Origin: Mucilaginibacter sp.
GTDB taxonomy: Bacteria > Bacteroidota > Bacteroidia > Sphingobacteriales > Sphingobacteriaceae
Reading direction: 5' to 3'
NCBI GenBank assembly: GCA_014376655.1
Contig: JACMRC010000272.1
Location: forward strand, 1 to 5,337
DNA: 5,337 nucleotides
The position numbers and the translations under genes were made by a program. Of this stretch, positions 1 through 4,972 are shown one piece after another. The notes under the pieces are model-generated. The model was given only the letters and a program-made list of their open reading frames with translations. It was not told where the DNA came from and ran no database searches. Each line of letters begins with the position of its first letter. Positions within the stretch are counted from its first letter, which is position 1.

Positions 1-32
1 CCAAATAAGCCAATATCAGCAGTAAATAAGCG

Positions 33-63
33 TTGATAGGTTACGGCGCAATTACTATATTTA
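33..63 (+). promoter_or_regulatory. Possible Bacteroidota-type promoter for the PQQ dehydrogenase gene
   Basis: A TATATTTA octamer at 56-63 matches five of the six fixed positions of the Bacteroidota -7 consensus TAnnTTTG. A TTG at 33-35 lies 20 nt upstream, a spacing suited to the -33 element. Transcription would begin near position 70, leaving a leader of about 18 nt before the ATG at 88. No Shine-Dalgarno sequence is visible, which is common in this phylum. The match is imperfect and the region is AT-rich, so a chance hit is possible. The rest of 1-87 shows no gene end that I can support. Confidence 0.3.
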
Positions 64-87
64 CCGCCCGTATAATACCTTAATATT

Positions 88-2823
88 ATGTTTAGCTACA
101 AGCCCAAATATAAAAAATCCGCTATATTATTGCTCCTTGCCGCAGCGTTTTCGTACGCGTTTATGTTAGACGACCCGAAAAAGCCCGACGAGAGCCGCTT
201 TACCCCGGTAACCCTTACCCGCCCCGGCGAACTGGACGAGCCAAATACTTTCGAAGTGTTGAGCGATGGCCGCGTATTGATAAGCGAGCGTAAAGGCGCT
301 ATTAAATTGTTCGACCCACTTACCAAGCTGGTAAAAACAGTTGCCACGCTGCCGGTTAATACCAAATACACCAGCGCCACAGGTAAAGTTACCGAAGCCG
401 AAGAAGGCTTAATGGGTTTAACTGTTGACCCCGACTTTAATAAAAATCATTTCATTTATACATTTTACGCGCCGCTTACCGAGAAGAAATGGAAGCTAAC
501 CCGCTGGAAATTTGAGAACGACGCGTTAGTTGCCGGCTCAGAAAAAGTACTGTTAGAGTTTGCTACCCAGCGCGAAGTATGTTGCCACACCGGCGGCGGT
601 ATGACCTGGGATGCTAAGAAGGACCTTTACTTAACCGTAGGTAATAACACAGCTTCGTTATTGTCAGCATCAACTGATGAGAACCCCGGCAAAGAAAGTC
701 GCGACGATCAGCGTGGTACTGTAAATACTAATAGCTTATTAGGTAAGATCCTGCGGATCCACCCGGAAGCAAACGGTACTTATTCAATCCCCGCAGGTAA
801 CCTGTTCCCTAAAGGGACACCCAAAACCCTTCCTGAAATTTATACGATGGGCCACCGTAACCCATGGAGACCATCCATAGACAGCAAAACCGGTTGGTTA
901 TATTGGGGCGATATTGGCCCGGATGCAACCGACGATACAGAGCAAAGTCCGCGGGGTTATGATGAATTGAACCAAGCCCGTAAACCGGGTTTCTTTGGCT
1001 GGCCATACTTTGTAGGCCCTAATGCTGCTGTACCTGTATTTAACTATGTTGATGGCGAAATAGGCGAGAAGAAAGATCCGTTAAAACCTATCAATAAATC
1101 GGTAAACAATACCGGTTTAAAAGAATTGCCGCCTGTTGCGCCTGCATTTATTTATTATCCTTACGCGGTATCGACCGAGTTCCCATTAGTGGGTAGCGGC
1201 AGCCGCAGCTCGGTTGGCGGGCCTATTTACCACCGTACAGACCGCCCAACAGCTAAACGCCCATGGCCTGCTTATTACGAAGGCAAATGGTTAGCGACTG
1301 ACCTTGCCCGCGGCTGGATAATGGCCATAGGCATGAAAGCTAACGGCGATTATAAGGACATGGAGCAGGTGGTGTCGGCTTATCACCCGATAGAGCCTAT
1401 CGACTTAAAATTCGGTCCTGATGGCGACCTTTACGTTTTAGAGTACGGCAGCGTTTGGTTCGGCAAAAGCGATAACGCCAAACTGGTACGCATTGAGTAT
1501 AACTCGGGTAACCGTAAACCAACGGTTATGGCTGCTACCAATGTACAGGGTGGTACCGTTCCGCTTAAAATTACACTATCATCTGCCGGTACCAGCGATG
1601 CTGACGGCGATGCTTTAAAATACAGCTGGAAAGTAAGCTCGCCGGGTGCGCCTGCTAAGTTATATCCCGGTGCTAACCCCGTTATTACTTTAACTAAAGC
1701 CGGTGTATATATGGCTACGTTAACCGTGACGGATGCCAAAGGCGCGGCTAACAGCAAATCTGTTAAGATTATTGCCGGTAACGAGGCCCCTAAGGTTAAT
1801 GTTGATTTAAGCGGTAACCGTTCGTTTTACTTTATTGGCAAACCATTGGGCTATAATGTTACCGTTGCTGATAAAGAAGACGGCAGTTTAATGGCGGGCA
1901 CTATCCCGGCTGCGCAGGTTTCCATGAGCGTTAATTATACCTCGGAAGGATTTGATTATGTACAGGTAGCGCAAGAGCAAAGCAGCGTTGACGCTTCAAC
2001 CCAGTTCGCAGTTGCCAGATCGTTAATGGCCAACTCTGATTGTAAAAATTGCCATAGCATTAAAGATGTAAACATTGCCCCAAGCTTTACCGACATATCA
2101 AACAAATACAAAGGTAACGACGTGGAGATTGAACGCCTGGCGCACGCCATACATAATGGTGCCGGTGGCCGCTGGAACAAGCCTATCGCTATGCCGGCCC
2201 ACCCCGCAATTTCGGTAGCTGATGCGCATACCATTGTTAACTACATTATGAATGTAAGCAACAATAACATTAACACCATGCCTGTTAAAGGTGCTTTCAC
2301 ACCTAAAGCTGTGGCTGATGATAACGGCAATGGTAGCTATATTATCCGCGCGGCTTATACAGATAAGGGCAACAAAGCAATCCCGAAACAAACTTCGGTA
2401 TCAACTATTGTTTTACATAACCCAATCCTTGTTGCCGCTACCGCGCCGATAATTAAGAATGCGTTCGTTAAAGTAAATAACCTTGATGGGTCGACCAACA
2501 TTATAGGCCGTCAGAATGGTTATGTTGGATTTAAACAAATTGACCTGACAGGTATCAAACAGCTACAATTATCCGGCTACGCAACGGCATTAGAGAACAA
2601 CCCGGGCGGCACCATCGAAGTACACATCGACAGCCCAACCGGCGCCCTGTTAGGCAAAGGCGAATTTGAGCAAACAGCAATTAAACCTAAAACACAAAAC
2701 TGGGTAAAAACACCGGTTGCCGAAACTGTAGGTATGCATGATATTTACTTTGTGTTTAAAAACGATAAAGCCAAAGCGATAGACCCGCTGGTAATATTTA
2801 ACTCGGTTAAGTTTGAGGAATAA
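88..2823 (+). CDS. Exported PQQ-dependent sugar dehydrogenase fused to PKD, cytochrome c and CBM6-like domains
   Basis: This 911-residue modular protein probably oxidises a sugar or aldose outside the cytoplasm with PQQ and passes electrons to its own heme. Residues 1-24 form a Sec-type signal (basic start, LLLLAAA core, possible cleavage after SYA). It has no lipobox cysteine. Residues about 37-470 are the glucose/sorbosone dehydrogenase beta-propeller. Visible motifs are EEGLMGLTVDPDF (105-117), CCHTGGG (165-171), where H167 lines up with the catalytic His of soluble glucose dehydrogenase, GHRNP (255-259), whose Arg/Asn line up with PQQ-binding residues, and FGPDGDLYVLEYG (442-454). Residues about 476-563 are a PKD domain (SDADGDALKYSW at 504-515). 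Residues about 636-730 are a class I cytochrome c: CKNCH at 652-656 binds heme and M702 is the likely distal ligand. Residues about 785-911 resemble CBM6. The only four cysteines are the vicinal pair and the heme pair. The ATG at 88 is the first start after an in-frame stop at 73-75. The substrate is unknown, and PQQ use is inferred from family membership. Confidence 0.93.
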   Translation: MFSYKPKYKKSAILLLLAAAFSYAFMLDDPKKPDESRFTPVTLTRPGELDEPNTFEVLSDGRVLISERKGAIKLFDPLTKLVKTVATLPVNTKYTSATGKVTEAEEGLMGLTVDPDFNKNHFIYTFYAPLTEKKWKLTRWKFENDALVAGSEKVLLEFATQREVCCHTGGGMTWDAKKDLYLTVGNNTASLLSASTDENPGKESRDDQRGTVNTNSLLGKILRIHPEANGTYSIPAGNLFPKGTPKTLPEIYTMGHRNPWRPSIDSKTGWLYWGDIGPDATDDTEQSPRGYDELNQARKPGFFGWPYFVGPNAAVPVFNYVDGEIGEKKDPLKPINKSVNNTGLKELPPVAPAFIYYPYAVSTEFPLVGSGSRSSVGGPIYHRTDRPTAKRPWPAYYEGKWLATDLARGWIMAIGMKANGDYKDMEQVVSAYHPIEPIDLKFGPDGDLYVLEYGSVWFGKSDNAKLVRIEYNSGNRKPTVMAATNVQGGTVPLKITLSSAGTSDADGDALKYSWKVSSPGAPAKLYPGANPVITLTKAGVYMATLTVTDAKGAANSKSVKIIAGNEAPKVNVDLSGNRSFYFIGKPLGYNVTVADKEDGSLMAGTIPAAQVSMSVNYTSEGFDYVQVAQEQSSVDASTQFAVARSLMANSDCKNCHSIKDVNIAPSFTDISNKYKGNDVEIERLAHAIHNGAGGRWNKPIAMPAHPAISVADAHTIVNYIMNVSNNNINTMPVKGAFTPKAVADDNGNGSYIIRAAYTDKGNKAIPKQTSVSTIVLHNPILVAATAPIIKNAFVKVNNLDGSTNIIGRQNGYVGFKQIDLTGIKQLQLSGYATALENNPGGTIEVHIDSPTGALLGKGEFEQTAIKPKTQNWVKTPVAETVGMHDIYFVFKNDKAKAIDPLVIFNSVKFEE

Positions 2824-2874
2824 TTTCTTTAAGTAGTAGTTGCAGCGGCAAGTTGCAGTTAGCGCTTAACAAAA

Positions 2875-2902
2875 AAAGGTCTTAGCAATTGCTAAGACCT
2901 TT
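2875..2902. terminator. Bidirectional intrinsic terminator, perfect 28-nt palindrome
   Basis: The sequence is a perfect palindrome centred between 2888 and 2889. Each arm is AAAGGTCTTAGCAA or its complement, giving about 12 paired bases around an AATT loop. A run of seven A residues (2871-2877) precedes it and TTTCTTGTTT follows it, so it can act on both strands. It lies 51 nt after the stop of the PQQ dehydrogenase gene and about 150 nt after the stop of the minus-strand small secreted protein gene. It therefore fits as a shared terminator for a convergent pair. Confidence 0.85.
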
Positions 2903-2917
2903 CTTGTTTATGCTTTT

Positions 2918-3008
2918 TGTCATTTCGATACGAGGAACGAGTGAGAAATCTTAAACGCTTTGCTACTCGTCGCGCGTATAAGATTTCTCGCTCCGCTTCG
3001 AAATGACA
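2918..3008. repeat. REP-like imperfect inverted repeat
   Basis: Two terminal 11-nt arms are exact inverted copies: TGTCATTTCGA at 2918-2928 and TCGAAATGACA at 2998-3008. A second exact 11-nt pair sits inside them: GAGAAATCTTA at 2943-2953 and TAAGATTTCTC at 2979-2989. The stretches between the arms are imperfectly complementary (GAGGAACGAG on the left, CTCCGCT on the right), and about 25 nt form the central loop. The GTCATTTCGA...GAGAAATCT core resembles dispersed intergenic repeats that I recall from Bacteroidota genomes, similar to REP/MITE elements mobilised by RAYT-type (TnpA_REP) transposases. That link is inference, because no transposase is present here. The element lies wholly in non-coding DNA between two convergent genes. 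Confidence 0.7.
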
Positions 3009-3049
3009 TCTTTGTTTCTACTGCTACTCGGCTGCAACTGCCACTCAAC

Positions 3050-3400
3050 CTACTTCACCCTCTTCAACGTCCCCGTAAAATTCATGCCCTGGAAAACTAC
3101 GGTAACCAGCATTTTATCGCCGTCAATTTTTCCTTTAACTGCCGATACTGCAAAGCCGTTATAAGTAAAAGGCTTAAACAATATGTCTTTGTCTTTAATA
3201 ACGCCATCCTTTAGGGGGATGTCGCCAATTTCGGTATTAACTACGCCATTTACTTTACCGTTATCCTCCTTCATATTTACGGTAACATCATACAGCAGGG
3301 CAATGGTGCCCGACCATTTTCCGCTTGCTACATCAGCATAACGAAATGCCGAAGCCATCAACCCCACAACCATCACCGATAAAATAGCCCACTTCTTCAT
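3050..3400 (-). CDS. Small secreted beta-rich protein of unknown function (paralog A)
   Basis: This is a 116-residue protein with a Sec signal (MKKWAILSVMVVGLMASA, likely cleavage after A18) and a mature part of about 98 residues. The mature part is built of alternating polar and hydrophobic beta-strand segments. Visible blocks are GKWSG (27-31), YDVTVNMKEDNGKVNG (37-52), a DG turn at 65-66, YNG (80-82), KGKIDGD (89-95), LVTVVF (98-103) and a closing TLKRV. These match, in order, the blocks of the minus-strand protein at 4473-4880, so the two are paralogs. The pattern is that of widespread small bacterial proteins with GxWxG...DGKIDGD motifs, for which I know no biochemical function; a small beta-barrel is my guess. 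I chose the ATG at 3398-3400 because it begins a canonical signal peptide and lies just downstream of an exact -7 box. The in-frame ATG 69 nt upstream would put a non-signal-like extension before it. Confidence 0.85.
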   Translation of the reverse strand: MKKWAILSVMVVGLMASAFRYADVASGKWSGTIALLYDVTVNMKEDNGKVNGVVNTEIGDIPLKDGVIKDKDILFKPFTYNGFAVSAVKGKIDGDKMLVTVVFQGMNFTGTLKRVK

Positions 3401-3424
3401 TTTTGCACTTTTTTCAATTATAGA

Positions 3425-3432
3425 CAAAATTA
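3425..3432 (-). promoter_or_regulatory. -7 promoter element for the minus-strand small secreted protein A
   Basis: Read on the minus strand the octamer is TAATTTTG, an exact match to the Bacteroidota -7 consensus TAnnTTTG. It lies 24 nt upstream of the chosen ATG (3398-3400), giving a leader of about 20 nt. No clear TTG at the -33 position is seen. Its place downstream of the alternative ATG at 3467-3469 supports the shorter start. Confidence 0.45.
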
Positions 3433-3486
3433 CACCATTGAAGTTTAATGTATTAATATTTTTATACAACCTAAATCAAAAAAGCG

Positions 3487-3494
3487 TAATTTTA
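3487..3494 (+). promoter_or_regulatory. Weak -7-like box before the Tat-exported isomerase gene
   Basis: TAATTTTA matches five of the six fixed positions of TAnnTTTG, but it lies only 7 nt before the ATG at 3502. If used, the transcript would be nearly leaderless. No good -33 element is present, and the AT-rich setting makes chance likely. Some promoter is expected in the 101-nt divergent gap 3401-3501, because the neighbouring gene points the other way. Confidence 0.15.
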
Positions 3495-3501
3495 ATTTAT
3501 T

Positions 3502-4398
3502 ATGGGAACCTCACAAAACCGCAGATCAGCAATAAAAAGTATTATAGCCGGCACCGGGGCAGTAGCTGCCGCCGGCACGTTGTCTGCCTTTAAATCGTCT
3601 GAAAAAACACAAATGCCTTATCAATTAAAAGGAAACATTAATCACTCGGTATGCCGTTGGTGCTTTGGCAACATAGACCTGGATACGCTTTGCGGCGCAG
3701 CCGCAGGCATGGGCATGAAAGCCATTGACCTTATTGGTCCCGACGAATGGGCCATCGCTAAAAAGCATGGGTTGTCATCGTCAATGTGTAACGGGCCGGG
3801 TGTGGCTATTACCAATGGGTTTAACGATTTAAAAAGGCACGATAGCCTGGTTGCCAGCTACAGCGACCTGATACCTAAAGTTGCAGCCGCAGGCTATAAA
3901 AACCTGATATGCTTTAGCGGTAACCGTGAAGGCAAGGATGATGTTACCGGTATGGATAACTGCGTTATTGGCCTTAAAAGAATACTACCTCTTGCCGAAA
4001 AGCATGGCGTAGTATTGTGCATGGAACTGTTAAACAGCAAAGTTAACCACCACGATTACCAATGCGACCGTACCGACTGGGGCGTTGGGCTTTGCAAAAA
4101 GTTAGGCTCAGAAAACTTTAAGTTGTTGTATGATATTTACCACATGCAGATTGATGAGGGTGATGTTATAGCCACCATTAAAAAAAACCACCAGTACCTG
4201 GCACATTACCACGTTGCCGGTGTACCAGGCAGGCACGAACCGGATGATACGCAGGAACTGTTTTACCCGGCCATTATTAAAGCCATTAAAGAAACTGGCT
4301 TCACCGGCGTTATAGCGCAAGAGTACCTGCCAATAGTAAAAGACCAGGACGCGCAAATAGCATCACTAAAAACATCTATGATGATTTGCGATGTGTAG
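3502..4398 (+). CDS. Tat-exported TIM-barrel sugar isomerase/epimerase, hydroxypyruvate isomerase-like
   Basis: This 298-residue protein belongs to the xylose isomerase-like TIM-barrel superfamily (AP endonuclease 2 / hydroxypyruvate isomerase group). These enzymes interconvert keto and aldo forms or epimers of small sugars using a divalent metal. The N-terminus NRRSAIKSIIAGTGAVAAAG (6-25) is a twin-arginine signal with R7 and R8, and cleavage is likely near A29, so the folded enzyme should act outside the cytoplasm. Family motifs seen are NHSVCRWCF (47-55), MELLNSKVNH (174-183), LLYDIYHMQ (208-216), HYHVAGVPGRHEPDD (235-249) and IAQEYLP (271-277). Likely metal ligands are E175, D211, H237 and E274; H237 sits where cytoplasmic hydroxypyruvate isomerases have Gln. 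The length minus the signal is about 269 residues, normal for the family. The gene is divergent from one small secreted protein gene and convergent with its paralog. Substrate cannot be told: hydroxypyruvate is the namesake only, and a sugar or 3-keto-sugar is equally possible. Confidence 0.9.
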   Translation: MGTSQNRRSAIKSIIAGTGAVAAAGTLSAFKSSEKTQMPYQLKGNINHSVCRWCFGNIDLDTLCGAAAGMGMKAIDLIGPDEWAIAKKHGLSSSMCNGPGVAITNGFNDLKRHDSLVASYSDLIPKVAAAGYKNLICFSGNREGKDDVTGMDNCVIGLKRILPLAEKHGVVLCMELLNSKVNHHDYQCDRTDWGVGLCKKLGSENFKLLYDIYHMQIDEGDVIATIKKNHQYLAHYHVAGVPGRHEPDDTQELFYPAIIKAIKETGFTGVIAQEYLPIVKDQDAQIASLKTSMMICDV

Positions 4399-4420
4399 GT
4401 ATTAACAAAACATACTCCAC

Positions 4421-4455
4421 AAAAAAGCCGTCCCGATATTCGGGGCGGCTTTTTT
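4421..4455. terminator. Strong intrinsic terminator between convergent genes, probably bidirectional
   Basis: The arms AAAAAAGCCGTCCCGA (4421-4436) and TCGGGGCGGCTTTTTT (4440-4455) pair over 16 positions around a TAT loop. In the plus-strand RNA the only irregular pair is a G-U at 4431/4445; in the minus-strand RNA this becomes an A-C mismatch. A G/C-rich core followed by six T residues is a classic terminator. It begins 22 nt after the isomerase stop codon and lies 17 nt beyond the stop of the minus-strand gene, so it can serve both. Confidence 0.93.
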
Positions 4456-4472
4456 ATGCTATAGTGCTAAAA

Positions 4473-4880
4473 TTATTTAGCAGCTGGTTGTCTTAAAGTC
4501 AATTTAACTGCTTGTGTGCCAAAAGTAGTAGTTAATACCAATTTACCATCAGCAATTGTGCCTTTGTAAACTACCGGTTTACCGTTAAAAGTAGTAGTGA
4601 ATTGGATGTTATCGCCATCAATTTTACCATCGGTAATTTTATTTTTGCCCATTTGAGCAGCTACGTATGGCGTATAACCAGCTTCGTCAGGATTTTCTGA
4701 TTTTGCGTTATTATCAACCAATGCAAATTCGCCGGTTAATTTAGTTCCTTCTGTCTTTAATGTAAGTGAAATGTTGTACTGACCCTCAACCAAGCCTTTC
4801 CAAACCCCGTCAACAGTAGCTGCAAAACATACTGCAACCACGGTAAGCACTAACGCCACTGATAATAATATCTTTTTCAT
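4473..4880 (-). CDS. Small secreted beta-rich protein of unknown function (paralog B)
   Basis: This is a 135-residue protein with a Sec signal (MKKILLSVALVLTVVAVCFA, likely cleavage after A20 or A21). C18 is not in a good lipobox, since V17 occupies the -1 place, so a lipoprotein is unlikely. The mature part repeats the block order of the minus-strand protein at 3050-3400: GVWKG (25-29), YNISLTLKTEGTKLTG (35-50), ITDGKIDGD (82-90), FNGKPVVYKGTI (98-109), KLVLTTTF (113-120) and KLTL (126-129). It differs by an insert of roughly 20 residues at about 57-80 (around NPDEAGYTPYVAAQ) and a short QPAAK tail. The alternating strand pattern suggests a small beta-barrel or sandwich, perhaps binding a ligand; no catalytic motif is seen. 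The gene follows the GH35-like gene on the same strand after 82 nt, but an exact -7 box in that gap suggests its own promoter. Confidence 0.88.
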   Translation of the reverse strand: MKKILLSVALVLTVVAVCFAATVDGVWKGLVEGQYNISLTLKTEGTKLTGEFALVDNNAKSENPDEAGYTPYVAAQMGKNKITDGKIDGDNIQFTTTFNGKPVVYKGTIADGKLVLTTTFGTQAVKLTLRQPAAK

Positions 4881-4918
4881 TTTTTTAATTTAGTTTTTAT
4901 TCTGTTTTTAATTGATTA

Positions 4919-4926
4919 CAAATTTA
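4919..4926 (-). promoter_or_regulatory. -7 promoter element for the minus-strand small secreted protein B
   Basis: Read on the minus strand the octamer is TAAATTTG, an exact match to TAnnTTTG, 38 nt upstream of the ATG at 4878-4880. The predicted leader is about 30 nt, A-rich, and has no Shine-Dalgarno sequence. No clear -33 TTG is seen, and the surroundings are very AT-rich, so the call rests on the -7 match and position. Confidence 0.4.
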
Positions 4927-4951
4927 TAAAATATAAATAAAACTTACTGTA

Positions 4952-4972
4952 ACAGTTTCGTTTTAAAACTGT
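4952..4972 (-). terminator. Weak hairpin at the 3' end of the GH35-like gene
   Basis: ACAGTTT at 4952-4958 and AAACTGT at 4966-4972 are exact inverted copies around a 7-nt loop that includes the stop codon (4963-4965). On the minus strand the hairpin is followed by an AT-rich stretch with a TTTT run, but not by a compact T tract. It may attenuate read-through into the downstream small secreted protein gene. The stem is short and A/T-rich, so its role is uncertain. Confidence 0.25.

Larger units (their letters stand above)
2833..3052. repeat. Degenerate outer inverted repeat flanking the terminator and REP-like element
   Basis: The left block at 2838-2858 holds two copies of AGTTGCAG around GGCA. 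The right block at about 3028-3052 holds CTGCAACTGCCACTCAACC, whose reverse complement reads GGTTGAGTGGCAGTTGCAG. The two blocks are therefore imperfect inverted copies enclosing both the palindromic terminator and the inner REP-like repeat. The right block overlaps the stop codon of the minus-strand gene at 3050-3052. A 9-nt direct repeat, TGCTACTCG, also occurs at 2961-2969 and 3022-3030. The arms are short and degenerate, so common origin is likely but not proven. Apart from these repeats and the terminator I see nothing in 2824-3049. Confidence 0.45.

Noticed and set aside
580..588. CCH at residues 165-167 of the PQQ protein as a possible second heme site
   Set aside because: Heme c attachment needs CxxCH; here the two cysteines are adjacent, and the motif falls at the expected catalytic His of the dehydrogenase domain.
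1956..2391. Minus-strand open frames opposite the cytochrome c and CBM region
   Set aside because: They overlap each other and a strongly supported multidomain gene, have no start signals, and their translations show no family features.
2918..3008. Attenuator, riboswitch or structured RNA in the nested repeat
   Set aside because: It lies between the 3' ends of two convergent genes and downstream of a terminator, so it has no gene to control in cis. The symmetry is better explained as a dispersed repeat.
2960..3214. Plus-strand open frame of 84 codons across the REP-like repeat and the 3' end of the minus-strand gene
   Set aside because: It starts inside the inverted repeat, runs antisense to a well-supported secreted protein gene and has no recognisable domain or signal.
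4108..4356. Minus-strand open frame inside the isomerase gene
   Set aside because: It is the antisense of a region holding clear isomerase motifs, and its own translation has no recognisable features.
4818..4829. Lipoprotein signal in small secreted protein B (C18)
   Set aside because: The residue before Cys is Val, not Gly, Ala or Ser, and a normal signal peptidase I site (CFA-A) follows immediately.
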